23,186 bases of DNA from a virus. The stretch covers positions 1 through 23,186 of the IMG/VR virus record IMGVR_UViG_3300013795_000075. One strand, written 5' to 3'. Of this stretch, positions 1-6,608 are shown piece by piece (position 1 is the first letter of the stretch; every line of letters begins with the position of its first letter). The notes under the pieces were generated by a model, which worked only from the letters and a program-made list of their open reading frames with translations, ran no database searches and was not told where the DNA came from. A program made the translations under genes and the position numbers.

Positions 1-2
1 TT

Positions 3-278
3 TTACTCATCTGCAATCCTCACCACAGTTTTACCAATATTCTCGCCTTCATAAAAAGAAACAATTTCTAATGTTTTACCGTTGTCTAATTTCTTTTTAG
101 CTCCAGGACCTATTACACGCAACATACGAATATCGAAAAAATACTTTTTCGGTACAGGCGAGTCACTGTTTTCAAAGATGATTGCATCACCCTCTATTTC
201 ACCGCTTAAGAACTTTTTAGTGTTTTTGTTTGTACCTGCTGGTACTGTCTCTAATATTACTTCTTCTTTTTTACTCAT
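3..278 (-). CDS. Hypothetical protein downstream of gpD
   Basis: A 91-residue, lysine- and glutamate-rich soluble protein with no signal peptide, membrane segment or cysteine. I do not recognise its family. Its ATG overlaps the TGA of the gpD-like gene in an ATGA arrangement, so it is probably translated by coupling as the last visible gene of the tail operon. In P2 the gene after D is the late activator ogr. This protein has no zinc-binding cysteines and is not an Ogr homologue. The context suggests a tail-completion or other late protein, but no function can be given. Confidence 0.7.
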   Translation of the reverse strand: MSKKEEVILETVPAGTNKNTKKFLSGEIEGDAIIFENSDSPVPKKYFFDIRMLRVIGPGAKKKLDNGKTLEIVSFYEGENIGKTVVRIADE

Positions 279-1243
279 CTCTTCTTTCCTTTATCATTTA
301 ATTTAAAATTTTCAAACTCTACATCTACAACCCAACCAGATGAACGTGAGTATGTATGCCTTGCTGTTTCAATGCTATATTCTCCGTCATCTTCATGGTT
401 ATATGTATCGTAAAGTCTTAGCCGTGTGCCAGCGTATAACTCTTGACCTATGGTTTCAAGATTACCGCTTACTGTACCTCTTTGAGCTTGAGCTAATTTG
501 GACTTACCTTTTGCCAAAGCCTCTGCTTCACTTTTTGCCTCACATTTCACTTTAAGCTGTGGCTGGTCACCGCTTGTGGTTTGAGGTATCCACATAGCTA
601 ATTTTTTATCGTAATACTCTACTTTACAGCTTTTATATACTTTTTTAGTGCTTGTTTTTACTGTTATACTCATGCACTTTTCGGCATTGACTGCATATAC
701 AGGATGACTCTCATCTTCTTTGTTTACGAAAAAAGCAATATCGTTTTTTATAGTAAAAAGAACATCATAATCTTTGGCTATGCGATCTAAAAACTGTATA
801 TCTGTTTCGTCTGTTTGATATAAGCTTATTATGTCTATATCTTCTGTTTTAAATTTGGCTTCATGCCCTAATCTTCCAGCTACTAAAGAAACAATGCTTG
901 AGAGTTTTGTATTTTGATAGTGCTGTGATTTTTTATCTTTTTGCTTTTGGTTAAATTCTACTCCAGTAGCTGTAAATGATAAAGCTTTATTACTACCTCT
1001 CGTGATGCTTTGTACATGAAATAATCCACAATTCATATACTGACCCAAATCATTAAATAACTCAAACTTAATCACAGATGAGGGATTAGGCTTGGGTACA
1101 TTTGGCATAAGTGAGATACTTAGCTGGTCACTTTTAAAACCTGCTTTATCTGTAAAAGAAGCTTGAAGTATTTGGTCTTCAAAATACTGTTTTCCGTCTA
1201 TCGTTAGCATACACCAGCTTTTTATTTGTAGTATTTGACTCAT
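275..1243 (-). CDS. D: Phage late control D / baseplate hub protein (P2 gpD-like)
   Basis: P2 gpD and its relatives (T4 gp27, the N-terminal part of VgrG) form the baseplate hub linking the tail tube to the spike. The roughly 322-residue protein has the beta-rich layout of the family. A central segment reading LSSIVSLVAGRLG is followed by DETDIQFLDRIAKDYDVLF, the typical 'S-D-x-x-F-L-x-x-L-A' region. A late stretch, AKSEAEALAKGKSKLA, then leads to a C-terminal beta domain. I chose the ATG at 1243 because it forms an ATGA overlap with the gpX stop. An upstream in-frame TTG at 1255 would add four residues. The gene follows gpU and gpX, as in other P2-type tails. It is shorter than the P2 protein (about 390 residues by recollection). 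Confidence 0.9.
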   Translation of the reverse strand: MSQILQIKSWCMLTIDGKQYFEDQILQASFTDKAGFKSDQLSISLMPNVPKPNPSSVIKFELFNDLGQYMNCGLFHVQSITRGSNKALSFTATGVEFNQKQKDKKSQHYQNTKLSSIVSLVAGRLGHEAKFKTEDIDIISLYQTDETDIQFLDRIAKDYDVLFTIKNDIAFFVNKEDESHPVYAVNAEKCMSITVKTSTKKVYKSCKVEYYDKKLAMWIPQTTSGDQPQLKVKCEAKSEAEALAKGKSKLAQAQRGTVSGNLETIGQELYAGTRLRLYDTYNHEDDGEYSIETARHTYSRSSGWVVDVEFENFKLNDKGKKR

Positions 1244-1470
1244 AGCTCTAGCCAACCCTTGTACTCTTCATTTTCTTTTTTCTTATTTTCATACTCAATC
1301 ATATCTTCTACTCGAGGTAAGACTATAGATACACCTGCTTTTAGACTCATGGATTTAGAGCATAAATTCATATTGTGTGCTAAAACTGTGGCTAACATAT
1401 CATGAGAGCCATACTCTTCTAAAACTATCAGATCTATGCGGTCACCGTCCACTGTTTTATAATATGTCAC
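1240..1470 (-). CDS. X: Tail protein X (LysM-like, P2 gpX family)
   Basis: A 76-residue protein with the gpX/LysM-like pattern: YKTVDGDRIDLI near the start, an 'Ala-His-Asn' stretch around residues 31-34 (VLAHNMNL), and a PRVED segment where family members have 'lp'. GpX is a small tail-completion protein thought to sit near the hub. Translation starts at GTG (1468-1470), preceded by an AGAGGA Shine-Dalgarno sequence. The start overlaps the end of gpU by 14 bases, and the stop overlaps the gpD ATG. In P2 itself X lies elsewhere. The U-X-D order seen here is common in other P2-like and Mu-P2 hybrid tails. Confidence 0.85.
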   Translation of the reverse strand: MTYYKTVDGDRIDLIVLEEYGSHDMLATVLAHNMNLCSKSMSLKAGVSIVLPRVEDMIEYENKKKENEEYKGWLEL

Positions 1471-1909
1471 CGTAAATCCTCTCTAACACTATATTGTAAC
1501 TCTCTACTCTATGGTCACCTATGAGACCAAACTTTTGTTTAGTAGGAGAGTAAGTTTTCATCACCACATCATAATCAAATGTAAGGGTAGAAAACACCAA
1601 AGGTTTACGCTCCATGAGCATATATTTAAGAGGGTTTAACCCATCTATAGGCTTAGCTACTAATACACCGTTTAATGTGATAATATGCTCAAACCCACCG
1701 CTATCACCTAAAAGCTTTTGACCTTTGATAGGCTTATAAGAAGAAAACTCTGCAGTCATATTTTCTGTTATTTGCTTAAAGTCATTTTGGTTCATAAAAA
1801 AAGCAAAATCATCTAATTTACCCATGACTGCACCACCAGCACCTGAAAAGATAGAGTTAGCTAAAAAGCCAAATGCTCCTATGTTGAAGTCAGGTATTTT
1901 TACAGCCAC
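1457..1909 (-). CDS. U: Tail protein U (P2 gpU-like tail terminator/completion)
   Basis: A 150-residue protein matching the gpU layout. It has a hydrophobic Gly-rich start. A central stretch runs from about residue 60 (GQKLLGDSGG then ITLNGVLVA). Then come LKYMLMERKPLVFSTLTFDY and a final VESYNIVLERIYGD, equivalent to the 'I..I.E.R..F' ending of the family. GpU acts in completing the contractile tail. The start is GTG at 1907-1909 in a TAGTG overlap with the muramidase stop, which implies coupled translation. The length is close to that of P2 gpU. Confidence 0.87.
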   Translation of the reverse strand: MAVKIPDFNIGAFGFLANSIFSGAGGAVMGKLDDFAFFMNQNDFKQITENMTAEFSSYKPIKGQKLLGDSGGFEHIITLNGVLVAKPIDGLNPLKYMLMERKPLVFSTLTFDYDVVMKTYSPTKQKFGLIGDHRVESYNIVLERIYGDIL

Positions 1910-2478
1910 TATACAGCCACCGCTCTGTTTACCCAGCCTTTGTAAAATCTTCTATACTGTTTTCTATTTTTGTGAGCAAAAGCCAAATACTTATAAAAGG
2001 CTATTTCAGCTAAATCAAATTGTATATCAAAGCGTTTTTCATCGTAGCTATTGAGAGCTTTTATAGTCTTAGTGCCTATCCAGCCATCTACTTTGACCCC
2101 TACTATTTTTTGAGCTTTTTTGATGGACTTTTTAGGGTTTGTATTTACTGCAAATACAAAAATCTCATCAGCTATCTTTTGTGAGTCGATAAAATCTAAC
2201 TTTAGTTCATCCCAGTACTCAGTTTCATAAAAAGCATATACTTTTTTTGTAAGTGTATTGTCTTTGAATAACTCACGAGATGCACTTTTTAACGTATACC
2301 TATGCTTTATGATAGTTCTATAGACCTCACGCCATCCGTTCCATTTTGGGTGAGCAGTTTGGTAAATACCAAAATAGGTATAACCACGTTCACCTTTATT
2401 GTGATGTAAAACATCAGAGGGATAACGGTACTCAAGGACTTTCAACTCATCCATACTCTTCTGAAAACGTGCCATCAT
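1909..2478 (-). CDS. GH108-type muramidase (phage lysin)
   Basis: A 189-residue peptidoglycan hydrolase. The N-terminal part has the family pattern of a catalytic Glu (E16 in KVLEYRYP) followed about 20 residues later by the GYTYFGI turn. The C-terminal part (about 115-189) matches the peptidoglycan-binding domain that accompanies GH108: KKAQKIVGVKVDGWIGTKT, then the KGWVNR ending. The usual EGGY motif is degenerate here (EYRY), so activity is likely but not certain. It has no signal peptide or SAR segment, so a canonical endolysin role would need a holin, and a holin candidate lies at 17,084-17,431. It could instead be a virion-associated lysozyme, since it sits between tape measure and gpU. 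Its ATG overlaps the nuclease stop (ATGA). A second ATG follows immediately, so the start may be one codon later. Confidence 0.78.
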   Translation of the reverse strand: MMARFQKSMDELKVLEYRYPSDVLHHNKGERGYTYFGIYQTAHPKWNGWREVYRTIIKHRYTLKSASRELFKDNTLTKKVYAFYETEYWDELKLDFIDSQKIADEIFVFAVNTNPKKSIKKAQKIVGVKVDGWIGTKTIKALNSYDEKRFDIQFDLAEIAFYKYLAFAHKNRKQYRRFYKGWVNRAVAV

Positions 2479-2984
2479 TTCTCCCTTGCGTAGATACCTC
2501 TACGTTCTAAATTTGCTGAGCGTGAAGCTTCTAAAAGAAAAGCTTTACGTTTTGGGTGCATCAGGTTGGTTGGGTATTGCACCGCTAGGCCATATCGGAT
2601 GAGTAAATAGTTTATATTTTTGATATAGACTAATGGTCTGCCATACTGGTCATCTTTATAATAATGATATTTGACCTGTTTATATAAAATTTTCTTTGTC
2701 ACAAATTCTTTAGCTTTGTAACCCCAAAAAAGCACCTCTCTTACTGAATGTTTTTCAAACGGATGTATATCTTTTAAAGTTTGCAACTGTTTAAAAACTC
2801 TATGTTTTGTAAAGTCGTTCATCTTCGTTTCAAATGTATCAAGCCCAACTAAACGGACTTTAAAAGCTTTAGCTGTGCCTTTTTTAAGCCAAAGTGTATC
2901 ACCATCACTCACACTGACTACTTTTGCTGTATCCCATGCCATAAGGCTCATTGTTACTGTTAGAAATAAAATTATCTTTTTCAT
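2475..2984 (-). CDS. Secreted thermonuclease (staphylococcal-nuclease fold)
   Basis: A 169-residue SNase-family endonuclease. Residues 1-16 form a Sec signal peptide with likely cleavage after LMA. The active site of the family is intact: DGDT (27-30), then R44, D49, T50 and E52 in VRLVGLDTFETK, and R116 in QYGRPLVY. The C-terminal RRGIYA matches the usual 'GIW' ending. These residues bind calcium and cut DNA or RNA phosphodiester bonds. The product is predicted to be periplasmic or secreted. It lies inside the tail operon between tape measure and lysin, overlapping both by four bases. Plausible roles are degrading host or competitor DNA at lysis, or a periplasmic barrier to other phages. Neither role is shown by the sequence. 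Confidence 0.88.
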   Translation of the reverse strand: MKKIILFLTVTMSLMAWDTAKVVSVSDGDTLWLKKGTAKAFKVRLVGLDTFETKMNDFTKHRVFKQLQTLKDIHPFEKHSVREVLFWGYKAKEFVTKKILYKQVKYHYYKDDQYGRPLVYIKNINYLLIRYGLAVQYPTNLMHPKRKAFLLEASRSANLERRGIYAREK

Positions 2985-5107
2985 ACTACATCCTTTAAAT
3001 TTACATCATCGTCTTGATGCTGTATTCTTCTTTGTGATTTGATTATCATTCTGTCTATATCTGCTTCGTCCATATCTTTAGCTATATGAAATGTGTTTTG
3101 TATCGTTTGATAGGTGACATTCCCTCCAGTAGACTGAACCGTCCCCATATTTGCTAAATGGCTTGAAGTTGCAGCACTAGGACTTTCAACTATTGCAGTA
3201 GGTACAGGTGTAGGTAAAACTGCTTCAGGGGCTAGACTTAACGCCTTTAGCCTAGAAGCCATAGTATCTTTAGGGTTCATGCCTTTTTTGTGTAGAGGTG
3301 CTTTTGTAGGGTTATAAAATGAATTATTTACGGGGTTTACTTGAAGTGACTTACCTATACCTTTTTGTTTCTGACGTTCTTTTAACGATTTTGCATTTTC
3401 AGCCATATGATTAAGCCCTGCCATTACAACACCTGTGGCTAAGGTAGCACCTATAATAATAGGATTACGCTTAGCAAAAGAGAACAGTGTACTTAATACT
3501 GATTTGAATTTGCCCAATAACATTTTACTTTTAGTAATCTCTATACCCTGCTTTATTGGTAATTTAGATGATAGTCTCAATGCAGACAATACACCTTTTA
3601 TTTTCCAAAGTCCTTTTAAAATACCTATAAAAGGACTAGCAACCCAGCTAATACCTTTCAGTGCTACAGCTACGCCCACAACTTTAAGACCTATGCCACC
3701 TATGCTCTTGATTAGCTTTTCATTGGCGTTATAAAATTCTGTAATTTTTGTTATGCCATTAGAAAGAAGATTTAAAAAACTGACATATTGGTGTTTCATT
3801 TTGTCACCTAATACAATGGTCCCACCCTCTATTCTATTTTTTGCCATTGTTTCTTTTGCACCAGTGGTATTCATTTTTACCCTATATTCATTATCTACAG
3901 CGGACATAAATTTATTACCACTTACTAATTTAAGTGATTTATCCAAGTTCTTTAAATCGCCTGACATCTTAGAAATAACATTAGCACCCTGCGATCCAAA
4001 GGTTTTCATTATCTGCTGTTTGGTCATAGTTTTATTAATATCTATGATGATATTTTTTAACTCCCCAGCCCCTTTTTTCTGCAAACGTGAGAAATAATGA
4101 TATTTAGAGTTCGTCTTCTTAAACCTATTATTCAATATTTTAAATGATGTCGCGGCGAGTTCTGGTGATACCTCTAAAGTGTTCATGTAGTTTGAAAGTC
4201 CAGCAGAATTTTCAGGAGAGAATTTTAATTCTTTAAAAATCCCAGCCAAGCGTCCTGTGGTATTTATTAAATCCTTTGCTGAATTTGCACCATTATTTTC
4301 AAGATGTGTAAAAGCGTTAGTCATGATTTTAATCTTGGAAATAGGCAAATTCATACGTTCAGCCATTTTAGCAAACTGCCTACCTGACTCTTCGGTGCTT
4401 AAATCCATAGCTACTGACGCTTTAGCTATATCTGTAGTAAACATAGGTAAATCCTTAATAGCAACACCTGACCGACCACCACCTGCTTGAATTTGTGCTA
4501 TTTGTGAAGCTGTTAAAAGAGAACCTTTTTTTACCTGATTTAGAATATTTTGTTTTAATTTTTTGGTTTGTGCCTCTGTAGCATCTGTAGCCTTCGTTAC
4601 GTCTGCTATACTCGTTTCAAAATCTATAGCTTTGCGTATAGGGTTTAAAGATGTTACAGCACCTATAGCAGAACCAACCGCTACAGCACCTACTACTTTG
4701 GCTCTACCTTTTAATCTTGATTTTGTTTTTTGATACATATTTTGTTTTAATATGTTTTGTGTGTGTTTTTGTGAATAAAAAGCTGTTTGTTTTTGACTTC
4801 TTTCTATTGCTTTATGTGTGCGTAAATTTGTTTTTAATGCTTGGTTTGCATTGTTAATTCCCATCATTTCGAGAGGAGTTCTACTTATCTTTGCAACTCT
4901 TGATTGTGTTTTTTGAAGTGTCTTATCTAAACTTTTTAAATTTCTATTCAATACAGAAAATTTTGTACTTTTGAAAAGATTTATAGTTTCTAATCTTACT
5001 GCTGTCTTATGTAATTTATTAACAGATACTTGAAGAAAGTTAGCACCTTTTATAGCACTATTCATTACCATGTTTATACTAAGTGATTGGTTTCTAGCAG
5101 TTGCCAT
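2981..5107 (-). CDS. T: Tail tape measure protein (P2 gpT-like, PhageMin_Tail family)
   Basis: A 708-residue protein that sets tail length and is ejected with the DNA. The first 130 residues are basic and helical, followed by a hydrophobic segment (about 137-157). The PhageMin_Tail core (about 160-390) contains IDFETSIADVTKAT, SLLTASQIAQIQAGGGRSG and RLAGIFKELKFSPENSAGL. Further hydrophobic stretches lie near residues 465-510 and 550-570, as is usual for tape measures. The C-terminus is charged (MDEADIDRMIIKSQRRIQ). The start has a good AAGGA Shine-Dalgarno five bases upstream. It follows the chaperone frameshift gene, as expected, but with an HU-like gene inserted between them. Confidence 0.93.
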   Translation of the reverse strand: MATARNQSLSINMVMNSAIKGANFLQVSVNKLHKTAVRLETINLFKSTKFSVLNRNLKSLDKTLQKTQSRVAKISRTPLEMMGINNANQALKTNLRTHKAIERSQKQTAFYSQKHTQNILKQNMYQKTKSRLKGRAKVVGAVAVGSAIGAVTSLNPIRKAIDFETSIADVTKATDATEAQTKKLKQNILNQVKKGSLLTASQIAQIQAGGGRSGVAIKDLPMFTTDIAKASVAMDLSTEESGRQFAKMAERMNLPISKIKIMTNAFTHLENNGANSAKDLINTTGRLAGIFKELKFSPENSAGLSNYMNTLEVSPELAATSFKILNNRFKKTNSKYHYFSRLQKKGAGELKNIIIDINKTMTKQQIMKTFGSQGANVISKMSGDLKNLDKSLKLVSGNKFMSAVDNEYRVKMNTTGAKETMAKNRIEGGTIVLGDKMKHQYVSFLNLLSNGITKITEFYNANEKLIKSIGGIGLKVVGVAVALKGISWVASPFIGILKGLWKIKGVLSALRLSSKLPIKQGIEITKSKMLLGKFKSVLSTLFSFAKRNPIIIGATLATGVVMAGLNHMAENAKSLKERQKQKGIGKSLQVNPVNNSFYNPTKAPLHKKGMNPKDTMASRLKALSLAPEAVLPTPVPTAIVESPSAATSSHLANMGTVQSTGGNVTYQTIQNTFHIAKDMDEADIDRMIIKSQRRIQHQDDDVNLKDVV

Positions 5108-5161
5108 AAATTTCCTTTCTATTAATCTCTATACAACCCACCTCAATGGACTCTATAAAGA

Positions 5162-5181
5162 TGTAGAGCCGAAGCTCTACA
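5162..5181 (-). terminator. Strong UUCG-tetraloop hairpin after the HU-like gene
   Basis: Read on the minus strand, TGTAGAGC-TTCG-GCTCTACA forms a perfect 8-bp stem closed by a cUUCGg tetraloop, an exceptionally stable RNA hairpin. It begins eight bases after the HU-like stop codon and lies about 55 bases upstream of the tape measure start. Only a weak U-rich tail (ATCTTTAT) follows, so it may be a partial terminator, an attenuator or an mRNA-end protector rather than a full stop. Full termination would cut off the essential downstream tail genes. Confidence 0.5.
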
Positions 5182-5189
5182 AGTGACTG

Positions 5190-5564
5190 CTAAAGTCCTT
5201 CAAACCCTGAAGTAGAGTTAAGAGCTTCCAGCAATGATGGAGATGTGTTAATAACAATATGTCTACCAGCTGGAGCGTCTACAGTGGTAAACGTCCGTGG
5301 CAAGAACTGACCCGGATTATCAGGGTCTTCTACTAATTTGTTTGGTACGCTGTAAGTTCTAGCTTGATGTTTTCTCACCTCAATAGTTCCAAGACCTTGG
5401 ATTTTAATACCTTGACCTGCAATAAGACCAGCGATAGATAAATCACTTGCAGTATCCAGTACTTTATCAAGTAGAGTTTTTGTAATAGTTACACCATCTT
5501 CTGTTAGTTTTGCATGGATAAACGCTCTAGCTTCTGCTTCGTTGATTGTATTTTCTTTTGTCAT
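5190..5564 (-). CDS. HU/IHF-family-like DNA-binding protein
   Basis: A 124-residue protein with the HU layout. Two N-terminal helices (about 6-45) are followed by the GQGIKIQGLGTIEVRKHQAR strand region, equivalent to 'v.l.gFGtF.vr.R..R' in HU. A longer-than-usual arm (about 75-100, containing PDNPGQ) follows, then the closing strand and helix NTSPSLLEALN. HU proteins bend DNA as dimers. The arm differs from canonical HU, with YSVPNK where RNP(Q) is expected, so a changed DNA preference or a structural role is possible. The gene has its own good Shine-Dalgarno (AAGGAG). It is flanked by two hairpins (5612-5632 and 5162-5181) and breaks the otherwise gapless tail operon, so it looks like an inserted accessory gene. 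Confidence 0.72.
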   Translation of the reverse strand: MTKENTINEAEARAFIHAKLTEDGVTITKTLLDKVLDTASDLSIAGLIAGQGIKIQGLGTIEVRKHQARTYSVPNKLVEDPDNPGQFLPRTFTTVDAPAGRHIVINTSPSLLEALNSTSGFEGL

Positions 5565-5611
5565 GTTTTGCTCCTTATGACTATGTAATGTATGTTTTAC
5601 AGCCGTGCCAA

Positions 5612-5632
5612 CCTATCAGACTATCTGTTAGG
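5612..5632 (-). other. Interrupted palindrome between E' and the HU-like gene
   Basis: On the minus strand CCTA-a-CAGA-tag-TCTG-a-TAGG pairs as 4 + 4 bp around one mismatch with a 3-nt loop. It begins nine bases after the E' stop and lies upstream of the HU-like start. It could be an operator site on DNA or a small RNA hairpin. No U-tract follows, so a terminator role is weak. Confidence 0.35.
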
Positions 5633-5640
5633 AATAAATG

Positions 5641-6113
5641 TTAAAACCTTGCGTTCATCTGCATAAGTTCAAGCTTTTGTTTATGTCTCTTCATCGCTAC
5701 TTTGTGCATAAGCAACCATTCATTATTGGATATACTCATCTGCTTATCTATGGGTATGCCTGTAGCTTCATACACTTGTGACCGTGCTTCCATAAGTAGC
5801 TCCCCATCACTAGGAAGCATTACTAAAAATTTTCAATAACTTCACTAATAGAATTAGTATCCCTGTCCACTAAGAGAAGAGCTTCATCATAATCTATACC
5901 AGCACTTGCTGCAATTTGAAGATACGTAAGATGTTCCCCTTTATCTACCCTTTTAAATATGGCTACATTATCAAAACCATTTAACTCATTGATACGTAAA
6001 ACAGTTACTTTTTTAGTCGTATTTCCTGCCTTAACTTCATTTGTTTCCCCAAATGGATAGAGTCTTGATAGCTCAATCTTCTTCTCACCCATTTCTACTT
6101 TAGTTGTTGTCAT
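5641..6113 (-). CDS. E': Tail assembly chaperone fusion E+E' via programmed -1 frameshift
   Basis: Ribosomes reading gpE are predicted to slip back one base on A-AAT-TTT (5826-5832) just before the E stop. They would then continue TTA GTA ATG through a second frame that stays open to TAA at 5641-5643. The fusion would be 157 residues: 96 from the E frame and 61 from E'. The E' part contains NNEWLLMHKVAMKRHKQKLE, a charged helix like the short C-terminal domain of P2 E'. In P2, lambda and most long-tailed phages this pair (G/GT type) chaperones tape measure and tube during tail assembly, and the frameshift gene lies between tube and tape measure genes, exactly as here. The E' frame also has an internal ATG at 5818-5820, but no convincing Shine-Dalgarno serves it. 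Confidence 0.8.
5785..5832 (-). promoter_or_regulatory. Programmed -1 ribosomal frameshift signal (AAATTTT plus stem-loop)
   Basis: The slippery heptamer A AAT TTT fits X-XXY-YYZ and is in the zero frame. The E stop TAG follows immediately. Six bases after the heptamer a 7-bp stem begins: TGCTTCC (5813-5819) pairs with GGAAGCA (5785-5791) around a 21-nt loop. Inside the loop a further AGT/ACT pairing is possible. Heptamer, 5-9 nt spacer and downstream structure are the standard parts of a -1 frameshift site. Confidence 0.8.
5823..6113 (-). CDS. E: Tail assembly chaperone E (P2 gpE-like)
   Basis: A 96-residue acidic protein starting MTTTKVEMGEKKIELSRLYP, with the chaperone pattern of a beta-rich start, VTVLRINELNGFDN, then YLQIAASAGIDYDEALLLVDRD. 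The last motif corresponds to the 'liA.l.g.....l..L...D' region of phage tail chaperones. It is the unshifted product of the E/E' pair and would be the more abundant form. The ATG is preceded by AAAAGG at seven bases. It directly follows the tube gene, as in P2. Confidence 0.82.
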   Translation of the reverse strand: MTTTKVEMGEKKIELSRLYPFGETNEVKAGNTTKKVTVLRINELNGFDNVAIFKRVDKGEHLTYLQIAASAGIDYDEALLLVDRDTNSISEVIENF

Positions 6114-6124
6114 TTATAAACCTT

Positions 6125-6604
6125 TTATACGTTTTGTGCGAAATCAGCAAGTAGATTAATTCCATTGCCACCTAATATTAATACAAGAGCCTCACGATTG
6201 TACTGCACCGTTTGCTGACCGTTGATGGTCTCTTCAAAAGTATTAACACGACCCTCAAGAGAACGTTTCACACTATCGCCCTCTTTAAGCTCTGTACCTA
6301 CTTTGTGAAGCTGACAGCTCACCGTTGCAATGTAAGGCACATCTTTACCATTTTCACGAATGTTACCCTTAATAATGAACGTATCACCGTTTTGCATAGC
6401 AGAGATATACTGAGGTGCTAGGTCTACCACATCTAAAGATATTTTAGGTGTTTTAACCAGCCCTGTACTCTCATCATTTACTACCTCAAACTCCCAATCA
6501 GGAAGTTTTACATCTTCTGTCTTACCGAAGGTGCTTTTACCCCCTAGTAAGATAGAAAGACCGCTTAATACCGAGCCACTAGCTCCTAAACTTTGTTTTG
6601 TCAT
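6125..6604 (-). CDS. FII: Major tail tube protein (P2 gpFII-like)
   Basis: A 159-residue protein directly downstream of the sheath gene. In contractile tails this position is held by the tube protein, which polymerises inside the sheath. The core is beta-rich: LPDWEFEVVNDESTGL, QYISAMQNGDTFIIKG, PYIATVSCQLHKVG and QYNREALVLILGG, with no membrane segment. Several of these strands resemble the tube family pattern in which a conserved region on charge-rich extra modules precedes a final strand. The start has AAAAGGAT six bases upstream. Similarity to P2 FII is modest by eye, so the call rests on both context and fold-like pattern. Confidence 0.82.
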   Translation of the reverse strand: MTKQSLGASGSVLSGLSILLGGKSTFGKTEDVKLPDWEFEVVNDESTGLVKTPKISLDVVDLAPQYISAMQNGDTFIIKGNIRENGKDVPYIATVSCQLHKVGTELKEGDSVKRSLEGRVNTFEETINGQQTVQYNREALVLILGGNGINLLADFAQNV

Positions 6605-6608
6605 TTGA

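Noticed and set aside
3435-4490. Several plus-strand ORFs (77-114 residues) within the tape measure gene
   Set aside because: They are antisense shadows of a well-supported 708-residue gene, with no SD and no recognisable domain.
5565-5640. Independent promoter for the HU-like gene (TTGGCA with a TACATA-like -10)
   Set aside because: The -35 is fair but the -10 matches only three of six positions, so it does not meet the standard used for the other promoters.
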